A stretch of 6,177 nt of DNA from an uncultured Odoribacter sp. Lineage in GTDB: Bacteria > Bacteroidota > Bacteroidia > Bacteroidales > Marinifilaceae. Below, one piece after another: positions 1 to 5,905 of this stretch. The stretch lies in contig CAJJNP010000175.1 in NCBI GenBank assembly GCA_905193145.1, forward strand, positions 1-6,177, written 5' to 3'. Position numbers and translations under genes: made by a program. The notes beneath the pieces were generated by a model that made no database searches, was not told the origin of the DNA, and worked only from the letters and a program-made list of their open reading frames with translations. Every line of letters begins with the position of its first letter. The stretch's first letter is position 1.

Positions 1-231
1 ACGTACCTGCTCATTGTTCAATTCCACTCCTTCAATTTCTGATGATGCAATGATATCATGGGATATGGATTCAACCACGGCAGCCATCTTATCGTTAAAA
101 CCGATTACACTGAGGCGTCCCATCAAATAACCGACAGCCTTGTTTACCTTGTTCAGTTTCTCGCCAATAAGTTCTTTGTTCCACGAAAAGGAAGGCCATT
201 CTTTATATTCATATATATACATAGGCATCAT
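1..231 (-). CDS. Fic family protein with DUF4172-type N-terminus (partial; C-terminus beyond left edge)
   Basis: This is the first 77 codons of a gene running off the left edge. Seen: an N-terminus with W12, P13, F15 and W17 (EWPSFSW), a helical stretch with a YLMGRL segment (residues 35-40), then residues 61-68, IASSEIEG, followed by LNNEQVR. Known: this matches the DUF4172 region at the front of many Fic proteins, and S63-x-x-x-E67-G68 fits the (S/T)xxxE(G/N) inhibitory-helix motif, whose Glu blocks productive ATP binding. Fic enzymes usually move AMP from ATP onto a protein hydroxyl. The catalytic HPFxDGNGR motif would lie outside the window. Start: ATG at 231 is followed by ATGs at 228 and 222. 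A promoter-like site ends only 10 bp upstream of 231, so 222 may be the real start. The target is unknown. It is a different Fic subfamily from the remnant at 320-550. Confidence 0.83.
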   Translation of the reverse strand, partial: MMPMYIYEYKEWPSFSWNKELIGEKLNKVNKAVGYLMGRLSVIGFNDKMAAVVESISHDIIASSEIEGVELNNEQVR

Positions 232-240
232 TGTTTTCTG

Positions 241-274
241 CAAATATACGATTTTGTGGATAATTAACCGCAAA
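241..274 (-). promoter_or_regulatory. Bacteroides-type promoter for the DUF4172 Fic gene
   Basis: On the minus strand, TATATTTG (241-248) is a perfect TAnnTTTG -7 element. A TTTG (271-274) lies 22 nt upstream as the -33 element, one nt longer than the usual 19-21. The expected transcript start is near 235-237, so a start codon at 231 would be almost leaderless and the ATG at 222 would have about 14 nt of leader. The -33 element sits inside the palindrome at 255-295, so a protein bound there could repress this promoter (inference). Confidence 0.5.
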
Positions 275-295
275 ATTTGCGGCTTATTATCCGCA
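255..295. repeat. 41-bp near-perfect palindrome with inverted DnaA-box-like ends
   Basis: Centred on A275, 17 of 20 position pairs are complementary (mismatches at 257/293, 265/285 and 267/283). The core is CCGCAAA-A-TTTGCGG (268-282). The left end, 255-263, is TGTGGATAA, the exact complement of the E. coli DnaA box TTATCCACA. The right end, 287-295, is TTATCCGCA, one base off. It lies between the Fic remnant stop and the start of the intact Fic gene, overlapping that gene's -33 element. There is no following T-run in either direction, so it is not a standard intrinsic terminator. An operator or DnaA-linked site is more likely, but the function is inferred. Confidence 0.75.
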
Positions 296-319
296 TGAAG
301 CAGTAAAAGCCAACTTTTT

Positions 320-550
320 TCAGAGGAGAACAATTCTTGCAAATGAAGTGATGTCTCCCTCGATGCTTGCCTTTTCCAGAGCTTCCATATATGCAGAGCG
401 CTCATCTACCGTGATAACCCGCCATGAATACCCCCCTGTCACCAACATCGTATTCATGATGAAACGGGCTGTACGTCCGTTACCATCCATATAAGGGTGG
501 ATATATACAAAGAAGAAATGCCCGAGTATACGGGCATTGATGGGACTTTT
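320..550 (-). pseudogene. Fic family protein remnant: C-terminal half only, start lost
   Basis: The minus frame is open from 562 (after a TAA at 563-565) to a TGA at 320-322. From about 544 it encodes 74 recognisable residues: NARILGHFFFVYI, then the Fic catalytic motif HPYMDGNGRTAR (464-499; catalytic His codon 497-499), then RFIMNTMLVTGGYSW and a helical tail ending SFARIVLL. Known: HPFxDGNGRxxR is the Fic active-site loop, with His as base, Asp for Mg2+ and Gly-Asn-Gly-Arg for phosphates. A working Fic fold needs several helices before this motif, and these are absent. The first in-frame ATG is the Met inside the motif, so no complete protein can be made. The break at 545-557 coincides with the first copy of the repeat array. 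The tail (MLVTGGYSWRVITVDERSAY) is of another subfamily than the DUF4172 proteins, so this is not a partial duplicate of the gene at 1-231. Confidence 0.82.
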
Positions 551-660
551 ATTAGTACTAGGTTATGGAATCAATTAGTATATACAATTGGGGGATTATT
601 AGTATTTACATGGTGTAGTGTTATTAGTATATACACAACACAAAGATATTAGTATTAATC
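548..660. repeat. Iteron-like array: five ATTAGTA copies at 23-25 bp spacing
   Basis: ATTAGTA occurs at 551, 574, 598, 623 and 648, giving steps of 23, 24, 25 and 25 bp, all in the same direction. Copies 2-4 extend to ATTAGTATATACA, ATTAGTATTTACA and ATTAGTATATACA. Copies 1 and 5 diverge after ATTAGTA. The intervening 10-12 bp are unlike one another. Copies 2 and 4 contain the small palindrome GTATATAC. The tract is AT-rich and has no coding potential. Regularly spaced same-strand short repeats are typical of protein-binding arrays such as replication iterons, recombinase accessory sites or cooperative operators. Which of these applies cannot be told from sequence. The repeats are too short and too closely spaced for a CRISPR array. 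Confidence 0.75.
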
Positions 661-711
661 TAAAATTGCAGGATCTTCCTTAAAAAAATCCCTGTATTGC
701 CTCCCATCCAG

Positions 712-843
712 GTCTCACTGATGTCTCACTCCCCTCTCACCGTTCTCCGTTTCTTATCCGAAGTTCCTCCGAAGCTCATCCGAACGAGAAGCCGGGAGCT
801 ACGGAGAAGCAACGAGGGAGGAACGGATGAACCGGGGAGATGA
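712..843. repeat. Degenerate 11-bp-period repeat with mid-point strand switch
   Basis: Cut every 11 bp from 712, the sequence falls into twelve related units. Pyrimidine-rich examples are GTCTCACTGAT (712), CTCCGTTTCTT (745), ATCCGAAGTTC (756) and CTCCGAAGCTC (767). After about 790 the units become purine-rich, for example TACGGAGAAGC (800) and AACGGATGAAC (822). The second set are inverted versions of the first: TTCTCCGT (743-750) matches ACGGAGAA (801-808), GTTCCTCC (763-770) matches GGAGGAAC (817-824), and TCATCCG (776-782) matches CGGATGA (824-830). The two halves can pair, best at 763-777 with 796-810. A minus-strand reading frame crosses the tract, but it is open only as an antisense extension from the downstream gene. 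I believe similar GGAG/CTCC-rich tracts occur elsewhere in Bacteroides genomes, but I cannot name a described family. Confidence 0.68.
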
Positions 844-873
844 TAAAAAGTCAAGATTTTTTTGAAGCTGCCT

Positions 874-905
874 ATTGACAAACGCTCCCGGATGTTGTAT
901 ATTTG
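874..905 (+). promoter_or_regulatory. Bacteroides-type promoter for the receiver/ATP-grasp gene
   Basis: ATTG (874-877) is a three-of-four match to the -33 TTTG. After 20 nt comes TATATTTG (898-905), a perfect TAnnTTTG -7 element; this spacing is ideal for the Bacteroides primary sigma factor. Transcription should start near 910, about 20 nt before the ATG at 930. The TTG at 903, which opens the longest reading frame, lies inside the -7 element and would not be in the transcript, so this site decides the start codon. Confidence 0.68.
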
Positions 906-929
906 ATTGGGTTTAAAATAATTTTCGAT

Positions 930-3890
930 ATGGCTATAGAACTGCACAAAATCTACAAAAGACAAAAGAGTGACCGAGATATCTTTCAGGAGTTGATGCC
1001 TTTTAAAATCAAGGAAATCCTGCTGATTGCCAACTATTATGACGCCTATACCATCGAACGGGAAGGACAGTTTACAGATAAAATTGCAGGTGCCTATCTG
1101 CAGGTGAATCTCTATACCGCCCCTCGCTTCACGGCTGTAGCCAGCGAAGAGGAGGCTCTGAAGGTGTTGAAGGAACGCCACATCGATTTGATTATCATTA
1201 TGGCAGGACTTGACAAGCAGACGCCGGTGAATGTGAGCCGGCATCTCAAGGAGCTTTATCCGGAGGTGTGCCAACTGATGCTGGTGAACAATAATGCCGA
1301 CCTTGCCTATTTTCATACGATTGAAGAACAGCTCTATCAGTCGGTGGAACAGCTTTTCGTATGGAACGGCTCGACAAAGATTTTTCTCGCCATGTCGAAA
1401 TGTATCGAGGACAAGAAGAATCTGGAAAAAGATACCCGCCTGGGAGACATACGAATTATCCTGCTTGTGGAAAATTCTGTACGTTATTACTCTCGCTACC
1501 TGCCGCTGCTCTATACGGAGGTAATGACTCAGACCCAGGAACTGATTTATTCAGAACCGCAGGATCGGGATATGAATACCGTGATGACGATTCGTGCAAG
1601 ACCTAAGGTGATTCTGGCCACAACCTATGAGGAAGCCGTGGAGGTGATTGACCGCTACCGGGAAAATCTGATCGGTGTGATTTCGGATGTCAGGTATAAA
1701 CGCGGCGGGGTTGAGGATGAGGAAGCGGGTATTTCGTTGATCCGCTATGTCAAAGAGACAGGCGGCGGTATCCCATGTATGCTGCAGAGCCAGGAAGAGG
1801 AGAATGCTGCCAAGGCGGAAGCTCTGCATGCTGCATTTATCAATAAGAATTCTCCCACATTGGCACACGATATCCAGGCTTTTATCAAGAATTATCTGGG
1901 ATTCGGGGATTTTATTTTCCGCAATGCCAAAGGTGAAGAAATTGATAAAGCAACGTCCATTGAAGAGTTCAAGGAGAAGCTGTTAAGTATTCCGGATGAG
2001 TCGCTGCTCTACCACTCTGTCCGAAACGGTATCTCTACCTGGCTGATGGCAAGACGAGAAATCACACTTGCCCGCCATTTACGTCGTTATCGTTGGGAGG
2101 ATTTCAAGACTCCTGAAGAAATCAGGCAGTTTATCGTACATGCGATTGAAAGTGCAGAGTTGAAAAAAATCAAGGGAAGAATCATCAATTTCAACCCGAA
2201 ACTGGTGGATTCCAACCGGTATATCTCCCGCCTCGGCAAAGGTTCGTTTGGCGGCAAGGGACGCGGAATGGCATTCTTGTCGAATTTTATTGAGAATGTA
2301 GACTTTAAAAAACTGATACCCAACCTCCCGATAGCCATTCCCAAAACAGCGATTATCGGAGTGGATGAATTCGACCATTTTATCGACAACAATAATCTGA
2401 GCGAAATTGCCTATAGTGACAAGAGCTATGAGGAAATAAAAGAGGCATTTATACAGGCTGAGTTAACGCCCTGCTTGAAGGAGAAATTAAGAAATTATCT
2501 GGAGGTGATGAAAAAGCCGCTGGCTGTGCGCTCTTCCGGCTTGTTTGAGGACTCGCTTAGCCAACCTTTTGCAGGGGTTTATTCCACTTATCTGATACCA
2601 AACAATGATGCGGATATGGTGCGAAGAGCATTGGAATTAGAAAAAGCCATCAAGCTGGTATTCTCTTCTATCTTCACAGAAGGGTCTAGAGCCTATTTCC
2701 GTGCCATTGGCAGTATGATTGAAGAAGAGAAGATGGCGGTCATCATCCAGGAGGTGGTCGGCAATGAATACGACGGTAAATATTACCCCAATATCAGCGG
2801 AGTGGCACAATCGTACAACTTCTACCCTTTTTCCTATATCAAGCCGGAGGACGGGTTTGCCGTACTTGCCTTAGGGTTGGGGGCATACGTTGTGGGAGGC
2901 GAAAAGACCTACCGCTTCTGTCCCCGTTATCCCAAGCTTCAACTGGCTTCTATCCAGGACATGATGCGCGATTCTCAAAAGTATTTTTATGCCATCGATT
3001 TGAAAAACAAGGCATACAATCTGGAACATGACGGTGAGGATGCAGCCATCAAAGCATACGATTTGAAGACAATTGAAGAGGATGGGAACCTGACGCATTG
3101 TGCTTCTGTCTACGACTTTATGAACGATAATATCACCTATGACTTTAACGTCATGGGCGCACGCATTGTCAATTTCCCGAATATTCTGCAATATGATTAT
3201 ATTCCGTTGGCATCCACGCTGGATACACTGCTGGATATTTTCTCGCAGGCAATGGGGTCGCCTGTGGAAATGGAATTTTCAGTCAACCGCGAAAACGGGG
3301 AATGGATCTTCTATGTGCTGCAGATTAAACCGCTCATCAAAAACGAGTATAACCTGGATATAGACACGGAAGAAATTGATATGGACAAAGCTGTATTGAA
3401 AGCCAACAAAGGTATGGGCAACGGCAAACTGACCAATATCCGGGATATTGTCTATGTCGATCCGGATAAGTTCAATTACCTGAAAACTGAACAGATGGCT
3501 GAAGAGGTGAAACATTTCAACGAGCAGATGGCCTCCAATGATACTCCCTATATACTAATCGGTCCCGGACGCTGGGGCACCCGAGACCGATTGACCGGTA
3601 TTCCTGTATTATGGTCGGACATTTCCAAAGCCAAGGTTATTGTGGAACAGGGACTGAAAGATTTTCCGCTGGATGCTTCGCTGGGCTCGCATTTCTTCCA
3701 TAATGTGACCTCCATGAATGTCGGCTATTTTGCCATCCCCTACGATTCGGACAATTCGTTTATCAATTACGATATTATCCGACGCCAGGAGCTGGTGGAA
3801 GAAACAGAATTTGTAAAGCACATCCGTTTCCAGGAACCCGTTACGATTTATATGGACGGACGGAAACAGACCGCCGTTATCACCGAATAA
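930..3890 (+). CDS. Tandem receiver / PEP-synthase-type ATP-grasp protein (putative phosphotransferase)
   Basis: The protein has 986 residues from ATG 930. The frame is open from a TTG at 903, but that lies in the promoter. Domains: residues 26-160 resemble a receiver fold but lack the phospho-acceptor Asp. Residues 173-323 form a second receiver-like domain with ILLVENS, D253 (GVISDVRY) and K306 (FINKNS) at the expected acceptor and Lys positions. A linker follows to about 425. Residues 432-805 are a PEP-synthase/PPDK-type ATP-binding region: GGKGRG (441-446), VRSSG (533-537) with E540-D541-S542, FAGVYST (547-553), IIQEVVG (605-611), GLGAYVVGG (649-657) and the terminal LQIKPL (797-802). The C-terminal part has LIGPGRWGTRD (876-886) and GSHFFHN (919-925). 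Known: true PEP synthase and PPDK go on to a swivelling phosphohistidine domain (GGxxSHxA type) and a PEP-binding barrel, and neither is visible here. So 'PEP synthase' is probably a wrong name. Inferred: a cytosolic ATP-using phosphotransferase controlled by phosphorylation. Substrate unknown. No partner histidine kinase in the window. Confidence 0.88.
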   Translation: MAIELHKIYKRQKSDRDIFQELMPFKIKEILLIANYYDAYTIEREGQFTDKIAGAYLQVNLYTAPRFTAVASEEEALKVLKERHIDLIIIMAGLDKQTPVNVSRHLKELYPEVCQLMLVNNNADLAYFHTIEEQLYQSVEQLFVWNGSTKIFLAMSKCIEDKKNLEKDTRLGDIRIILLVENSVRYYSRYLPLLYTEVMTQTQELIYSEPQDRDMNTVMTIRARPKVILATTYEEAVEVIDRYRENLIGVISDVRYKRGGVEDEEAGISLIRYVKETGGGIPCMLQSQEEENAAKAEALHAAFINKNSPTLAHDIQAFIKNYLGFGDFIFRNAKGEEIDKATSIEEFKEKLLSIPDESLLYHSVRNGISTWLMARREITLARHLRRYRWEDFKTPEEIRQFIVHAIESAELKKIKGRIINFNPKLVDSNRYISRLGKGSFGGKGRGMAFLSNFIENVDFKKLIPNLPIAIPKTAIIGVDEFDHFIDNNNLSEIAYSDKSYEEIKEAFIQAELTPCLKEKLRNYLEVMKKPLAVRSSGLFEDSLSQPFAGVYSTYLIPNNDADMVRRALELEKAIKLVFSSIFTEGSRAYFRAIGSMIEEEKMAVIIQEVVGNEYDGKYYPNISGVAQSYNFYPFSYIKPEDGFAVLALGLGAYVVGGEKTYRFCPRYPKLQLASIQDMMRDSQKYFYAIDLKNKAYNLEHDGEDAAIKAYDLKTIEEDGNLTHCASVYDFMNDNITYDFNVMGARIVNFPNILQYDYIPLASTLDTLLDIFSQAMGSPVEMEFSVNRENGEWIFYVLQIKPLIKNEYNLDIDTEEIDMDKAVLKANKGMGNGKLTNIRDIVYVDPDKFNYLKTEQMAEEVKHFNEQMASNDTPYILIGPGRWGTRDRLTGIPVLWSDISKAKVIVEQGLKDFPLDASLGSHFFHNVTSMNVGYFAIPYDSDNSFINYDIIRRQELVEETEFVKHIRFQEPVTIYMDGRKQTAVITE

Positions 3891-3900
3891 CCGGAGTCCG

Positions 3901-5745
3901 TCACTCTACGGTGACAGACTTTGCCAAATTCCTTGGCTGGTCGACATCGCGTCCCTTGTTGACTGCAATGTAGTAAGCCAATAACTGCAAAGGTATTGAG
4001 ACCAATACAGGAGCAAACGGCTCGGCAACCGGAGGCACTTCAATGCAATAGTCGGCCATTTCCCGCACCACTTTATCTCCTTCTGTCACGATGGCGATGA
4101 CTCTCCCTTTGCGTGCTTTGATTTCCTGTATATTGCTGATTGTCTTTTCATAAATGCTATCAGCGGTGGCAATGGCTACGACCGGCATTTCTGCATCAAT
4201 CAAGGCTATAGGCCCGTGTTTCATTTCGGCTGCCGGATAACCTTCGGCATGGATGTAGGATATTTCTTTTAACTTGAGAGCACCCTCTAAAGCTGCCGGA
4301 TAATTGTATCCGCGCCCCAAATAAATAAAGTTGTGTGCATAGGTGAATATCTTGGAAAGCTCCTTTACCTCCTCTGCCCGCTTTAACACCTTCTCTATTT
4401 TTTCCGGAATGGCTTGTAATTCTTTCACCAGACGGATAAATTCTTCCTCTGAAAGGGTGCCTCTCTGACAGGCAATAGTCAAAGCCAGCATGGACAATAC
4501 CGTCACCTGACCGGTGAATGCCTTTGTGGATGCCACACCGATTTCCGGCCCCACATGGATATACGAACCGGAATCCGTAGCCCTTGGGATAGACGATCCG
4601 ACAGCATTGCAGACTCCATAGATAAAAGCACCCTTTGATTTTGCCAATTCGACAGCAGCCAATGTGTCGGCTGTCTCTCCGGATTGGGAAATGGCAATGA
4701 CAATGTCATCGGAATGAATCACCGGGTTGCGGTAACGGAACTCCGAAGCATATTCCACTTCCACCGGTATGCGGCAAAAATCTTCAATCAGATGCTCGCC
4801 AATCAAGGCTGCATGCCAAGAGGTGCCACAAGCTACAATAACAATCCGTTTGGCATTTAAAAACTTTTCCTTATTGTCAATCACTCCCGACAGGGCAACC
4901 TGGGTTCCCTCGACATTGATGCGCCCACTGGTGCAATTTAAAATAGTCCGGGGCTGTTCATAAATCTCTTTCAGCATGAAATGAGGATAGCCACCCTTCT
5001 CCAGTTGGCTGAGATTCATAGCCAATTTCTTTACCTCCGGCGTAATCTCCACATTATTCAGATTGACCACTTTCAATGCCTCTCCCCGACGGATAATAGC
5101 TATTTCTTCGTCGTTCAGATAAACAACCTGATCCGTATATTCGATAATAGGTGTCGCATCAGAAGCCAAAAAGAATTCATCATCGCCGATTCCCACAACA
5201 AGCGGGCTGCTTTTACGGGCTGCAATTATCTGATCCGGGTTGTCCTTGGAAATCACAGCAATGGCATAAGCTCCAACGAACTGCTGCAAGGCCAGTTGCA
5301 CGGCAGTACAAAGGTCTGTCTGATTGGTTTTCATGATGTATTCGATGAGATATACAATCACCTCCGTATCCGTACTGCTGCGAAATTCATATCCTTTACG
5401 CTCCAACTCGGCACGAATCACACTATAGTTCTCGATAATACCGTTATGTATCATGGCCAATTCTCCGGAGGGAGAGTAATGGGGATGGGCATTTACATCG
5501 TTGGGTTCGCCGTGAGTGGCCCAGCGTGTATGCGCTATACCGACAGAACCTGAAATATCTTTTGATTGGGCAAACCGTTCCAAATCTGCCACCTTACCTT
5601 TGGATTTATATACATTGAGTTCTCCTTTCCCGGAGAGCATGGCTACCCCTGCACTGTCATATCCTCTATACTCTAATCTATGCAGTCCTTTTATAAGAAT
5701 CGCATAGGCATCTCTGTTACCTAAATAACCTACAATTCCACACAT
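3901..5745 (-). CDS. glmS: Glutamine--fructose-6-phosphate aminotransferase (isomerizing)
   Basis: GlmS converts fructose-6-phosphate and glutamine to glucosamine-6-phosphate and glutamate, the first step towards UDP-GlcNAc for peptidoglycan and LPS, in the cytosol. The protein is complete at 614 residues (E. coli 609). The class II glutaminase domain begins MCGIVGY, with Cys2 the nucleophile once Met is removed; R74-W75, N101-G102 and D126 are the glutamine-binding and oxyanion residues. Two SIS domains follow: SIS1 with CGTS (306-309) and SQSGET (353-358), and SIS2 with E494, H510 (EMKHGP) and K609 in the C-terminal PRNLAKSVTVE. These match E. coli Glu488, His504 and Lys603 with a constant offset of six, so all catalytic residues are present. 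Start: the CGIVGY context fixes ATG 5745. The stop is 10 bp from that of the convergent gene. There is no room for a glmS ribozyme in the short leader. Confidence 0.98.
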   Translation of the reverse strand: MCGIVGYLGNRDAYAILIKGLHRLEYRGYDSAGVAMLSGKGELNVYKSKGKVADLERFAQSKDISGSVGIAHTRWATHGEPNDVNAHPHYSPSGELAMIHNGIIENYSVIRAELERKGYEFRSSTDTEVIVYLIEYIMKTNQTDLCTAVQLALQQFVGAYAIAVISKDNPDQIIAARKSSPLVVGIGDDEFFLASDATPIIEYTDQVVYLNDEEIAIIRRGEALKVVNLNNVEITPEVKKLAMNLSQLEKGGYPHFMLKEIYEQPRTILNCTSGRINVEGTQVALSGVIDNKEKFLNAKRIVIVACGTSWHAALIGEHLIEDFCRIPVEVEYASEFRYRNPVIHSDDIVIAISQSGETADTLAAVELAKSKGAFIYGVCNAVGSSIPRATDSGSYIHVGPEIGVASTKAFTGQVTVLSMLALTIACQRGTLSEEEFIRLVKELQAIPEKIEKVLKRAEEVKELSKIFTYAHNFIYLGRGYNYPAALEGALKLKEISYIHAEGYPAAEMKHGPIALIDAEMPVVAIATADSIYEKTISNIQEIKARKGRVIAIVTEGDKVVREMADYCIEVPPVAEPFAPVLVSIPLQLLAYYIAVNKGRDVDQPRNLAKSVTVE

Positions 5746-5775
5746 ATTTTTTAGTTTACAAATTAATTACGCCCG

Positions 5776-5783
5776 CAAAAATA
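5776..5783 (-). promoter_or_regulatory. Candidate -7 element for glmS
   Basis: On the minus strand TATTTTTG fits TAnnTTTG and would give a leader of about 25 nt before the glmS ATG. No TTTG lies 19-21 nt upstream (the nearest minus-strand TTTGs are 7 and 27 nt away), so the -33 half is weak. The element lies in an imperfect inverted repeat, GCAAA (5775-5779) and TTTGC (5787-5791), which could be a regulator site. The AT-rich 160-bp gap upstream of glmS suggests glmS has its own promoter. Confidence 0.35.
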
Positions 5784-5887
5784 TAATTTGCAAAGAAATA
5801 ATCTGCTCACCAAAAAGATATTTTTATAAAGTTTTTTATTACAGAACACTCTGATAATTATAGAATCGTATGTATTTTCAAAACCAT

Positions 5888-5904
5888 ATTTTACAAAGTA
5901 AAAT
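5888..5904. terminator. AT-rich hairpin just after the U32 peptidase stop
   Basis: ATTTTAC (5888-5894) and GTAAAAT (5898-5904) form a perfect 7-bp inverted repeat with a 3-nt loop. It begins one base after the U32 stop codon on the minus strand. The stem has a single G-C pair and is followed by TATGGTTTTG rather than a clean T-run. It could weakly end transcription or protect the 3' end of the U32 transcript, or be chance in AT-rich DNA. Confidence 0.3.
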
Positions 5905-5905
5905 T

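Noticed and set aside
58..267. Plus-strand 69-codon open frame
   Set aside because: Antisense to the start of the Fic gene on the minus strand, which has a clear family match and a promoter.
255..295. Chromosomal origin of replication
   Set aside because: Only two DnaA-like boxes, no AT-rich unwinding cluster with further boxes, and no dnaA or other replication gene nearby.
305..318. AAAAG-CCAA-CTTTT hairpin after the Fic remnant stop as a terminator
   Set aside because: Five-bp AT-rich stem with no proper T-tail on the minus strand; not distinguishable from chance.
641..648. Minus-strand TATCTTTG as a promoter reading towards the Fic remnant
   Set aside because: It fits the -7 motif but has no TTTG at 19-22 nt upstream and leads into a gene with no usable start.
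548..660. CRISPR array
   Set aside because: Repeat core is only 7-13 bp and the spacers 10-12 bp, with no cas genes.
726..1316. Minus-strand 196-codon open frame across the repeat tract and the start of the receiver/ATP-grasp gene
   Set aside because: It is antisense to a well-supported gene, its end is encoded by the 11-bp repeats, and its protein shows no family motif.
3898..3915. Inverted repeat GTCAC/GTGAC at the glmS 3' end as a terminator
   Set aside because: Only five base pairs, within glmS coding sequence, with no T-run on either strand.
4981..5553. Plus-strand 190-codon open frame
   Set aside because: Lies wholly antisense to the glutaminase and linker region of glmS and has no recognisable domain.
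5746..5905. glmS ribozyme/riboswitch in the glmS leader
   Set aside because: The known ribozyme is a feature of Gram-positive bacteria; here the gap is AT-rich, the likely leader is about 25 nt, and I see no pseudoknot core.
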